Shown one piece after another: positions 1 to 6,918 of a DNA stretch of 64,000 bases. The stretch's first letter is position 1. Every line of letters begins with the position of its first letter. The position numbers were made by a program, and so were the translations under genes. The DNA is from JAJEEA01 sp965116765 (GTDB lineage: Bacteria > Acidobacteriota > Vicinamibacteria > Vicinamibacterales > UBA8438). Below the pieces are notes generated by a model. It worked only from the letters and a program-made list of their open reading frames with translations, did not search any database and was not told where the DNA came from. Where the stretch lies: the NCBI GenBank assembly GCA_965116765.1, contig OZ220718.1, forward strand, positions 4,712,001 to 4,776,000, given 5' to 3'.

Positions 1-93
1 CGGCCGGTCGCGCGTCACGTCCACGGTCTCGGCCCCGGGCAGTCCGAGCACGACGGAGCTGGCGAACGGGTTCCGTGTCGGAGAATCGGTCAT
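1..93 (-). CDS. Partial unidentified CDS, 5' end only
   Basis: An open frame enters from the left edge on the minus strand with an ATG at 93. Thirty-one codons are visible, beginning MTDSPTRNPFASSV. I do not recognise the product. The N-terminus is compatible with an alpha/beta-hydrolase-type protein, but that is a guess. The ATG lies immediately after a hairpin plus T-run that ends pqqA transcription. No Shine-Dalgarno is visible, so translation would be leaderless or start further downstream. Confidence 0.35.
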   Translation of the reverse strand, partial: MTDSPTRNPFASSVVLGLPGAETVDVTRDRP

Positions 94-99
94 GCACAC

Positions 100-137
100 A
101 AAAAAACGCGCGTGCGCGGCAGAGCCGCACACGCGCG
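100..137 (-). terminator. Rho-independent terminator or attenuator after pqqA
   Basis: Arms at 124-137 and 107-120 form a 14-bp GC stem with one mismatch and a 3-base loop. On the minus strand it is followed directly by seven T residues (106-100). It lies between pqqA and the partial frame at 1-93. A terminator or attenuator after pqqA is known in other pqq operons and lets the precursor peptide be made in excess over downstream enzymes. Confidence 0.75.
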
Positions 138-202
138 AGCAGAACCGGGGAACACGACATCCCTGGCTCGAAACCAGAGCCCGTATACCCCAAGACGCGA
201 AC

Positions 203-224
203 GGGGACGCCCTGGGGCGTCCCC
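203..224 (-). promoter_or_regulatory. Hairpin directly downstream of pqqA
   Basis: A perfect 9-bp inverted repeat (203-211 with 216-224, loop of 4) lies 8 nt after the pqqA stop. It has no U-run, so it looks like an mRNA 3'-end stabiliser or processing structure rather than a terminator. This function is inferred. Confidence 0.5.
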
Positions 225-232
225 AGCCCGGT

Positions 233-307
233 CTAGCGAGCGGTGACGTAGAGAGTCACTTCCATGTTGAGGGCGATCTCTCTGATCTCGGGCTTCGTCC
301 AGGTCAT
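233..307 (-). CDS. pqqA: PQQ precursor peptide PqqA
   Basis: A 24-residue peptide starts MTWTKPEIREI and ends EVTLYVTAR. It has the defining Glu16-x3-Tyr20 pair, whose side chains are cross-linked by the radical SAM enzyme PqqE to form the backbone of pyrroloquinoline quinone. The length matches known PqqA peptides (about 22-29 residues). A strong AAGGAG ribosome site lies just upstream of the ATG at 307. The longer frame reaching 421 is ignored because its N-terminus is unlike any PqqA. The gene is transcribed away from pqqC, which is unusual because pqqA normally leads a pqqABCDE operon. Only pqqA and pqqC are in this window. Confidence 0.9.
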   Translation of the reverse strand: MTWTKPEIREIALNMEVTLYVTAR

Positions 308-538
308 GTTCTCGCTCCTTCTGTCGGAAAAGGTCAACCGGAAAGCCCGACTATACACGGCCGCATGGGGGTGCGCAAGAAAAAAATGCACCGTCGGAAA
401 TCGCCCCGGCGCACCGCTCACGAGGACCCGCCGGCCGGCGGAATGCCGTCGGCGGGTCGCCGCCGCGCTCGCGGAGACAGCCCCGGCCGGATCGTGCTAG
501 CCTGACGCCACCAGCGGAAACCCGGGGAGGTCGAGCAG

Positions 539-1267
539 GTGAGCGACGTGGAGAGGGCGCCGTGGTCGCGCGAGGAGTTCGAGCAAAGGCTGCGCGCGAA
601 GGAGAAGTACTATCACGTGAACCACGAGTTCCACGTCCGGATGCATGCCGGAGAGCTCGACCGGCCGGCCATCCAGGGGTGGGTGGCGAACCGCTTCTAC
701 TACCAGGTCTCGATTCCCGTCAAGGACGCGGCGCTGATGTCGAACTGCCCCGACCGCGAGGTCCGGCGCGAGTGGGTCAAGCGCATCGTCGACCACGACG
801 GGACGGGCGGGGCCGAGGGCGGCATCGAGGCGTGGCTGGAGCTCGGCGAGGCGGTGGGCCTCTCGCGCGACGACCTGTGGGCCCAGAAGCACCTGCTGCC
901 GGGGGTGAAGTTCGCCATCGACGCCTACGTGAACTTCGCGCGGCAGCAGCCGTGGCAGGTCGCGGCGGGGTCGTCGCTGACCGAGCTCTTCGCCCCCAAG
1001 ATCCACCAGCGGCGCCTCGACAACTGGCCGCAGCACTACCCGTGGATCTCCGAGCAGGGCTACAACTACTTCCGCAAGCGGCTCTCCGAGGCGCGCCGCG
1101 ACGTGGTGCACGGGCTGAACATCACCCTCGACTACTGCCGCACCCGCGAGCAGCAGGAGGCGATGCTCGACGTGCTGCAGTTCAAGCTCGACGTGCTGTG
1201 GACCATGCTCGACTGCATGTGGATGGCCTACGTCGAGCACCGGCCGCCCTACCACAACGTCGAGTGA
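539..1267 (+). CDS. pqqC: Pyrroloquinoline-quinone synthase PqqC
   Basis: The 242-residue protein matches PqqC throughout, for example AIQGWVANRFYYQ near residue 45, the IVDHDG segment near 85 and the SSLTELFAPKIH segment near 145. PqqC is a cofactorless oxidase that performs the final ring closure and eight-electron oxidation giving PQQ, in the cytoplasm. The usual length is about 250 residues, so this is complete. The start is GTG at 539 with a GGGGAGG ribosome site at 524-530. Its TGA overlaps the GTG start of the following glycosyltransferase (GTGA, 1264-1267), which suggests translational coupling. The coupling of a PQQ enzyme to glycosyltransferases is odd and may only reflect compact packing. 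Confidence 0.93.
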   Translation: MSDVERAPWSREEFEQRLRAKEKYYHVNHEFHVRMHAGELDRPAIQGWVANRFYYQVSIPVKDAALMSNCPDREVRREWVKRIVDHDGTGGAEGGIEAWLELGEAVGLSRDDLWAQKHLLPGVKFAIDAYVNFARQQPWQVAAGSSLTELFAPKIHQRRLDNWPQHYPWISEQGYNYFRKRLSEARRDVVHGLNITLDYCRTREQQEAMLDVLQFKLDVLWTMLDCMWMAYVEHRPPYHNVE

Positions 1268-2145
1268 CGCGATTGGAACGTGCCGACGGGGTCCTGCCGC
1301 TCTCGCTGATCGTCCTCGCCAGGAACGAGGAGGCGAACATCGGCCGCTGCCTCGACAGCGTCCCCTTCGCGGCCGAGAAGATCGTCATCGACTCGGGCAG
1401 CACCGACGGCACCGCGGCGGCGGCGGCGGCCCACGGCGCGACCGTCATCGACCGCGAGTGGCTGGGCTTCGGGCCGATGCGGCAGCGGGCCGAGGAGGAC
1501 GCCGCCCACGAGTGGATCCTGATGCTCGACGCCGACGAATGGATGAGCGACGAGCTGCAGCGGCAGTGCCGCGACGAGCTGCCGCGGCTGCTGGAGCGGA
1601 CCGACGCCCTGCAGCTCTCGCGCCGCACCCGCTACTGCGGCCGGACGATGAACCACTACCGCCCGTTCGCGCGCGACCACATCTGGCGCTGCTACCGGAA
1701 GGGCCGGGCGGCGTGGACGTCCGACCAGGTGCACGAGCGCCTGCGCCCGGCCCCCGGCTGCCGCACCCACCGCCTCACCGCGCCCCTCGTCCACGACAGC
1801 TACGCCAGCGTCGCCCATCACCAGGAGAAGGCCTGCCGCTACATCGACCTGTGGGCCCGGCAGGCGTTCGAGCGGGGGAGGAAGCCGAGGCTGCTGGGGA
1901 CGTTCCTGTCGCTGCCCGCGTACCTCCTTCGCGACCTCGTGCTCCGCCGCGGCGTCCTCGACGGCTGGCCGGGCGTCATCGCGGCGTGGATCACCGTCCA
2001 CAGCACGGTGATGAAGCGCCTGCGGCTCTACGAGCTCTACCGGGACGCCGGGAGTCGGCGCGGCGGGACCGGTCCGCTCTCCGGGGGCATGCCGGGGCGG
2101 GACGCGGACCTGCCGGCGGGCGGCTCGCGGGCCGGCCGATCATGA
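1264..2145 (+). CDS. Family 2 glycosyltransferase, WaaE/KdtX-like
   Basis: This is a GT-A fold glycosyltransferase of about 293 residues. It shows SLIVLARNEEANIGRCLDSV at residues 14-33, a VIDSGSTDGT nucleotide-binding segment, and the metal-binding LDADEW motif near residue 92. The arrangement follows the LPS core beta-glucosyltransferase group (WaaE/KdtX), which transfers hexose from a nucleotide sugar to inner core. The actual acceptor is unknown. The start is the GTG at 1264 inside the pqqC stop (GTGA). The open frame extends far upstream, but that part is only the pqqC shadow. The stop at 2143-2145 overlaps the ATG of a 29-residue linker ORF. Confidence 0.8.
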   Translation: MTRLERADGVLPLSLIVLARNEEANIGRCLDSVPFAAEKIVIDSGSTDGTAAAAAAHGATVIDREWLGFGPMRQRAEEDAAHEWILMLDADEWMSDELQRQCRDELPRLLERTDALQLSRRTRYCGRTMNHYRPFARDHIWRCYRKGRAAWTSDQVHERLRPAPGCRTHRLTAPLVHDSYASVAHHQEKACRYIDLWARQAFERGRKPRLLGTFLSLPAYLLRDLVLRRGVLDGWPGVIAAWITVHSTVMKRLRLYELYRDAGSRRGGTGPLSGGMPGRDADLPAGGSRAGRS

Positions 2146-2231
2146 CCACTCGTCGTGCCGGGGCGGGCCGGACCGCCGTACGAGCCGAATACATGACCAC
2201 TCGCAGAGGCCGGCCGCGGGTTGCCTCATGA
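2142..2231 (+). CDS. Linker micro-ORF between two glycosyltransferase genes
   Basis: A 29-codon frame (MTTRRAGAGR...) has its ATG overlapping the upstream TGA (ATGA, 2142-2145) and its own TGA overlapping the ATG of the next glycosyltransferase (ATGA, 2228-2231). The start of the downstream gene, ATGACCAC, is repeated at 2142, 2193 and 2228, so the spacer looks like duplicated copies of that start. It probably serves to carry ribosomes across the gap rather than to encode a functional peptide. The same arrangement appears at three other junctions in this window. Confidence 0.5.
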   Translation: MTTRRAGAGRTAVRAEYMTTRRGRPRVAS

Positions 2232-3064
2232 CCACGGTCTCCGTCGTCGTCGCCACGTACAACTGGCCGGCCGCCCTCGACGCCTGCCTCCACGCCCTCC
2301 GGCGGCAGACCGAGGCGCCCCTCGAGATTATCGTGGCCGACGACGGCAGCGGGCCCGGCACCCGCGCCGTCGTCGAGCGCCACCAGGCCGCCGGCCCGTG
2401 CCCCCTGCACCACGTCTGGCATCCCGACGAGGGGTTCCGGCTGGGCGGCATCCGCAACAAGGCCATGGCCCGGGCCGCCGGCGACTACATCGTGAGCCTC
2501 GACGGCGACATGGTGTGCCACCCGCGGTGCGTCGAGGACCACGGCCGGCTTCGCGATCCGGCCTGCTTCTGCCAGGGGTCGCGCATTCCGCTCGGACCCC
2601 GGGCGAGCGCCCTCATGACCGCGAGGCCGGGCTGGTGGCCCCCGGTGTTCAGCCCCGGCGTCCGGCGGCGGGCGAGGCTCGCGCGGCTGCCGGTCGCGGC
2701 GGCGCGGCTGCTCAACCGTCCGCACCGCGACCCGATGACGGTGCGTGGCTGCCATCAGGGCTTCTGGCGCCGGGACCTGCTGGCCGTCAACGGCTTCAAC
2801 GAGGCGATGTGGGGCTGGGGGCGCGAGGACAACGAGCTGGCGGTGCGGCTGGGCAACCACGGGCGCCTGCGCCGCAACCTGCGGGGAGTGGCCCTGGCCT
2901 GCCATCTCCACCACGGCGAGGGGGACCGGGGCCGGGTCGGCGAGAACGAGCGCATCCTCCGCGAGACCCTCGACGCGGGCCGCGTCCGGTGCGAGCGCGG
3001 GCTCGATCGGTGGACTGGCGATCCCGAAGCCTGGGACTACCGCGCGCAGCATCCGGGCCGGTGA
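2228..3064 (+). CDS. Family 2 glycosyltransferase with GT7-type C-terminus
   Basis: The 278-residue protein has an N-terminal GT-A domain (VSVVVATYNWPAAL at 4-17, VADDGSGPGT near 37, LDGDMV as the DXD-like motif near 95). Its C-terminal segment, GWGREDNELAVRL near 199, is typical of the galactosyltransferase/chondroitin-synthase (GT7-C) half. Such enzymes transfer sugars from UDP donors to surface polysaccharide or LPS. The ATG at 2228 is coupled to the preceding linker ORF by ATGA. It forms a short operon with the upstream glycosyltransferase and pqqC. Donor and acceptor cannot be told from the sequence. Confidence 0.8.
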   Translation: MTTVSVVVATYNWPAALDACLHALRRQTEAPLEIIVADDGSGPGTRAVVERHQAAGPCPLHHVWHPDEGFRLGGIRNKAMARAAGDYIVSLDGDMVCHPRCVEDHGRLRDPACFCQGSRIPLGPRASALMTARPGWWPPVFSPGVRRRARLARLPVAAARLLNRPHRDPMTVRGCHQGFWRRDLLAVNGFNEAMWGWGREDNELAVRLGNHGRLRRNLRGVALACHLHHGEGDRGRVGENERILRETLDAGRVRCERGLDRWTGDPEAWDYRAQHPGR

Positions 3065-3145
3065 CGGTCGCCGGACGGGACGTCGCCCGTTCGAGCGGCG
3101 AACCGCGCGCGGGCCCGCCCGCGTGCGTCACCATCGACAGACCCT

Positions 3146-4333
3146 TCAGCCAGCGAAGCGCTCGCGCCGCGTCGCCGGCCGTCCCGGGGCCCCCGCGGCA
3201 ACCGCTCGGCCTCGGAGACGCGCCGGATGCGGCAAGGCCTGCCGAGGCCCGACGCGCGGGCCGGCGGCGGCCGGATGCCGGATGATCCTGGCCACGAAGG
3301 GGGAGGTCATGGCGCGGAGCAGGGCGCTGTAGTCGAGCTGGAACCGGGTCTCGGCGCCGGTCGCCAGCCGCTGGCGGACGGAGGCCGCGACGAGATGGTC
3401 ACTGCTCGCCCCGAGGAGCTCGATGCCCGGCGGCGGGTGGAGCCCGCCGGGATCGATGTCCTGATGTCCGAGCGCGAAGATCACCTGCGAGACATCACCC
3501 CGGTCCGCGCCCGGCGGCACCGCGCCGAACGCCGTCTCGGCAATCGTGCCCCAGGGCCGCGACGGCTTGACGTTCGACTCGATCACCTCGGCCACGAGTG
3601 TGATGGCGTCGCGGTGGAGCCCGTCGATGGGTCTGCGGCGCAGCGGCTCGCGACCGAGCAGAATCGATTCCCCCAGGCGAAGGTCATTGATCCGTCCGGT
3701 GTCCTCGGCGTCGAAGGCCCAGGCGAGGTTGGCGGAGTTGCCTCCCGACACGATGTCGACGCGCCGGCCGAGCATCGCATCGAGCGCGTCCGCGAGCGCC
3801 GACAGCTCCGACATGTTCCCGGCGTCGGGCGACACGCCGCTGCGGCAGGCGAGGTTGGCGCCGATGCCCCGGAGCACGATGTTCGGGCAGCGTAGCGTCT
3901 CGCGCGTGACTTGCTCGAGATCGCGGGGCATGATGCCCTCCCGGAGATCGCCGAGCTCGACCATGAGGACGACGCCGTGCCGCCGGCCCGCGGCCTGCGC
4001 GGCGGACGAGAGCGCGCGAATCGAGTCGATCCCGGTGTTGAAGCTCACATCGGCGTGGGCGACGACGCGGGCCGCCTGGCTGAGCATCGGCGTGCGCAGG
4101 AGGGTCATCGAGGCCCGGACCCGCGCCCGACGCATGGCCTCGATGTTCTCGATGCGGGAGTCGCCGAGCGCCCGCACGCCGGCGCTCAGCACCGCCCGGG
4201 CGACGGCCGGCGATCCGAGGGTCGCCTTCGTGACGCCGGTGACGGAGATTCCCCGGCCGGCCAGCCGCGCCACCAGGGTGCGCGCGTTGTGGCGGATCTT
4301 GTCGAGGTCGATCTCGAGTCGCGGCGCGCTCAT
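3146..4333 (-). CDS. Alanine/ornithine racemase family PLP enzyme
   Basis: The 395-residue protein matches the alanine-racemase N-terminal fold in its ornithine racemase/YhfX-like branch. It opens with LEIDLDKIRHNARTL at 6-20 and carries the likely PLP-lysine in VTGVTKATLG near residue 41, GDSRIENI near 63, and a long barrel continuing through SGGNSANLAWAF. Family members interconvert L- and D-amino acids. The substrate here is not certain. The ATG at 4333 overlaps the stop of the upstream DUF1611 gene (ATGA), so the two are translated together. The last 35 residues are Pro/Arg-rich and look like an unconserved extension. Confidence 0.75.
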   Translation of the reverse strand: MSAPRLEIDLDKIRHNARTLVARLAGRGISVTGVTKATLGSPAVARAVLSAGVRALGDSRIENIEAMRRARVRASMTLLRTPMLSQAARVVAHADVSFNTGIDSIRALSSAAQAAGRRHGVVLMVELGDLREGIMPRDLEQVTRETLRCPNIVLRGIGANLACRSGVSPDAGNMSELSALADALDAMLGRRVDIVSGGNSANLAWAFDAEDTGRINDLRLGESILLGREPLRRRPIDGLHRDAITLVAEVIESNVKPSRPWGTIAETAFGAVPPGADRGDVSQVIFALGHQDIDPGGLHPPPGIELLGASSDHLVAASVRQRLATGAETRFQLDYSALLRAMTSPFVARIIRHPAAAGPRVGPRQALPHPARLRGRAVAAGAPGRPATRRERFAG

Positions 4334-5640
4334 CGCACGCCGGCGATCTGCGTCTCCGCGAGGTGCGGGAATGCCGAGCAGACCATGTCCGCGAGGCGCT
4401 CGGGTGGCCGCGTCAGCGCGTCGGTGGCGGGGATGCCGAGCTCGCGCTCGTAGCTGGCGATGGCGGCGGAGACCTCGGCCCCGGTCATGTTCTCGTGATT
4501 GATCGCGAGGCCGATGACGGTCGTGTCCGAAAAGGTCTGGATGAGGTCGATCTCGCTGGACGCGGTCGGCATCGCCATCTGCTCGTAGTCGCAGCGGTGG
4601 GGTCGTCCGGGTGCGTGTTGCAGCACCACCCCGTCCGGATGGCTGCCCCTGAGGATGAGGCTCGACGTCGAGAACGCGGGGTGACTGAGCGCGCCCTGGC
4701 CTTCGATGACGATCACGTCGGGCCGCTCGCGTTCGAAGGCGTCGACGATCGTCGCCTCCAGCTCGCCCGAGCAGAATTGCGAGGGAATCGCATCGAGCGC
4801 GACACCGTAGCGGGCCCCCTGGATGAGGCCGGTCTGGCCGGTGCCGACCAGCACCGTTCGCACGCCCCGATCGTTCAGGGCGCGGGTCAGAATGGTGGCC
4901 GTGGTCCGTTTGCCGATGGCGCAATCGGTCCCCAGCACGGCGATGCGCGGGCAGGTCACCTCGGCGAGGCGACCGCTGAAGATTCGCAGGTCCTTCTTCG
5001 CGCGCGGACGGCGGACGTCGACGATCTCCACGTCGTTCGCCACGCCCATCGCGCGGAACTCCGGGTCGTCGTTCAGAAACTCGTGCAAGCCGTTGACGAC
5101 GTTCATCCCCAGCGCCATCGCTCCGAGGACCACCCGGCGCTGTTGTGGCGAGAGCAGGCCCGTGGCCGGCGCGATTCCGATGATGAAGTAGTCCGGCGTG
5201 CAGCCGGCGCAGGCCAGCGCCTCGGCGACGTCGCGCCGGATGGGAACGTCGTTCGGCCCGTCGCCGAGCACCACGCCGGCATCGAGACCGGCCTTCTCGC
5301 TGTCGATCACGGCCAGGATCTCGTACCGCTCCGAATGACGGACCAGCCCGTTCGCGGTCTTGCCGTCCGCGCCCCCGAAGTTGGCCTCGCAATAGATGAT
5401 GGCCGACTTGCGTCGTCCCGGCCGGGCCGGGCTCGGCGACCGCGCCGTACGCGGGACCGGCCGATGCCCGGCGCCGTCGCGACGCGGGCCGGGGAGGGCG
5501 GTGGCCCCCGGCCCCCCGACCGCGCGGAACACCGGGCCGGGCGCCGGGGAGGGCGGCAACGAGATGCGGTGCCGAGGACCGGAGCGCCCGGGCGACCCCG
5601 AACGATGCGGCCGATCCTTCGCGGCGGTCACGCGGTTCAT
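4330..5640 (-). CDS. DUF1611 (DgcN-like) P-loop protein
   Basis: This is a DUF1611 family protein: IIYCEANFGGADGKTANGLV near the start, then a P-loop-like segment VLGTDCAIGKRTTATILTRA, VIEGQGALSHP, and a conserved C-terminal half. DgcN, a DUF1611 protein, is reported as an N-acetyltransferase acting on D-glutamate in D-amino-acid catabolism. The racemase-like partner downstream supports a D-amino-acid role here, but the substrate is inference. The start is uncertain. ATG 5640 overlaps the stop of the small membrane gene (ATGA), and ATG 5646 is also possible. Either leaves about 75 low-complexity Arg/Pro residues ahead of the conserved domain, so a later start such as GTG 5530 could be right. 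Confidence 0.7.
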   Translation of the reverse strand: MNRVTAAKDRPHRSGSPGRSGPRHRISLPPSPAPGPVFRAVGGPGATALPGPRRDGAGHRPVPRTARSPSPARPGRRKSAIIYCEANFGGADGKTANGLVRHSERYEILAVIDSEKAGLDAGVVLGDGPNDVPIRRDVAEALACAGCTPDYFIIGIAPATGLLSPQQRRVVLGAMALGMNVVNGLHEFLNDDPEFRAMGVANDVEIVDVRRPRAKKDLRIFSGRLAEVTCPRIAVLGTDCAIGKRTTATILTRALNDRGVRTVLVGTGQTGLIQGARYGVALDAIPSQFCSGELEATIVDAFERERPDVIVIEGQGALSHPAFSTSSLILRGSHPDGVVLQHAPGRPHRCDYEQMAMPTASSEIDLIQTFSDTTVIGLAINHENMTGAEVSAAIASYERELGIPATDALTRPPERLADMVCSAFPHLAETQIAGVR

Positions 5641-5873
5641 GACCATCGCGGGCCCGTCCGGCCGGCTTCCTTGTGCGGCACCGGTGACATCGTTCGCGCC
5701 GGCTGCAAGTGCCCGGCGAGCACGATGACGGTCAGCCCCAGGGCCAGGGTCCCGGCGTTCAGCCAGGCCCCGCCCCCGACCGAGAGCGAAGCGGGTACGA
5801 ACAGAGTCCAGACTGCCGCCGTCAGCACCGACCACGCGGCGAGCGACACCTGGAACCGAGACCATGTCGACAT
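5637..5873 (-). CDS. Small two-helix membrane protein
   Basis: A 78-residue ORF starts MSTWSRFQVSLAAWSVLTA with a GGGAG ribosome site 8 nt upstream of ATG 5873. Residues 6-28 and 37-56 are hydrophobic and should form two membrane helices, followed by a polar tail. Its TGA overlaps the ATG at 5640 of the DUF1611 gene, so it appears to be the first gene of a three-gene operon with DUF1611 and the racemase. I recognise no family. It may be a transport or anchoring partner, but nothing shows that directly. Confidence 0.55.
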   Translation of the reverse strand: MSTWSRFQVSLAAWSVLTAAVWTLFVPASLSVGGGAWLNAGTLALGLTVIVLAGHLQPARTMSPVPHKEAGRTGPRWS

Positions 5874-6481
5874 GTCGTTTCTCCCGGCCGCGATCAGCGC
5901 GGCTTGAGGCTGGGCGCCGAGCCGGCCGCCCGGCGGCGGAAAGGACTCGACTCGGGCGGTTGCCGAAGACGCCGACTCGGGTACCGACGGAACGTGCACT
6001 GACACGTTCCGCCAGCGGAGTTCAGCTTTGGTGAGGGCTGTGGCTTTCGGCCTCGGCAGAATGCCGACGGCAGTTCTCAGAAAAGCAGTGCGGACCCAGT
6101 ATACCCCGGACGCGTGCGTCGCGCGGCGGCCGACGCGCTGCCCCTTGACGCCTGCGACGGCGGATCCTGGATCCGGGTGAACGGATGAACGTCGGACCTG
6201 GCGCTTGCGCGGGAGGGAGTTCGGCGCCGGCGCCGTTCGACGGCCGCAACGCGAGCGTTGAGCGCCCCGACGATGCGACGGGCGCACTCGTGGGGGCGTT
6301 CAGGGTAGAATTGTCGTGCATTCTCGAAGCTCTCCCTTCGGGATTGTCGGCGGCCGGGGTTGGGGTGCGCGGCCTCATGAGGAGGCAGAGCGCACTGTCG
6401 TCGTCGACTCGACCGTGCTTCGACGACAACCCCTCGGCGCGTTCATGGCCATTTCGGGCCGACTACACTCAAAGGACTCAC
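5874..6481. other. Divergent intergenic region, no supported gene
   Basis: This 608-bp gap lies between the small membrane gene (minus) and the cold-shock gene (plus). Several open frames cross it, but all are Arg/Pro-rich shadows without ribosome sites. The part next to 6482 probably holds the long 5' leader typical of cold-shock mRNAs. I see no clear promoter. Confidence 0.4.
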
Positions 6482-6685
6482 ATGGAATCTACAACCGGCA
6501 CGATCAAGCGCATCACGGCCAACGGCTACGGCTTCATCGCCGCGCCCGACGGTGTCGAGTACTTCTTCCACCAGTCCGCGTGCACGAGCACGCCGTTCGA
6601 CTCGATGCGCGAAGGCGACAACGTGACGTTTACGCTTGGCCGGGGCCCGAAGGGCCCCCGCGCCGAGAACGTCTCACCCGCCTAG
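6482..6685 (+). CDS. Cold-shock domain protein (CspA family)
   Basis: The 67-residue protein has the single OB-fold cold-shock domain: GTIKRITANGYGFIAAPDG contains the RNP1-like KxxNGYGFI stretch, and YFFHQSAC provides the RNP2-like (V/Y)FFH motif. These proteins bind single-stranded RNA/DNA and melt mRNA structure after cold or growth shifts. ATG 6482 has an AAAGGA site 8 nt upstream. A longer in-frame extension to 6185 is unlike the family and is rejected. The length (67) is normal. It is monocistronic, followed by short CCTAG repeats and a tRNA-like fragment. Confidence 0.92.
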   Translation: MESTTGTIKRITANGYGFIAAPDGVEYFFHQSACTSTPFDSMREGDNVTFTLGRGPKGPRAENVSPA

Positions 6686-6775
6686 CCGCCTAGCCGCCTA
6701 GCCGGCCTGGCTGGCTCCACACTCGAACCCGCGATGACCGCAAGGCCATCGGGGTTCGGGTGCCCCTTGTCGCAC
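6686..6775 (+). other. tRNA 3'-end-like remnant
   Basis: Positions 6751-6777 read as a T-arm-like segment (GGGG, TTCGGGT, GCCCC) followed by a 3' strand ending in ACCA. The stretch before it (6732-6750) can fold as a small hairpin like the variable arm of a class II tRNA. No matching 5' acceptor strand exists upstream, so this is not an intact tRNA. It may be a degraded tRNA-Leu-type 3' end left by an integration event, or chance. Confidence 0.25.
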
Positions 6776-6918
6776 CAGAACATTGGCGATGCCCTCCTGC
6801 ACCGGATGGGCCCGGGGGGAACCGTACCGGGATGCGCCCGGGCCGGAAGATCCGCTGCACCAGCCCGCGCCGAACGCAGGGCGCCGCTGCGGGCGACGCC
6901 GCCGGTCGCATCCGGGCG

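Noticed and set aside
497..1255. Long minus-strand frame opposite pqqC
   Set aside because: It is the antisense shadow of pqqC, rich in Arg/Val/Leu without any family match; GC-rich codon bias leaves such frames open.
6719..6777. Intact tRNA gene
   Set aside because: Only the T-arm-like and 3' end parts are seen; no 5' acceptor strand pairs with the CGACAA-type end.
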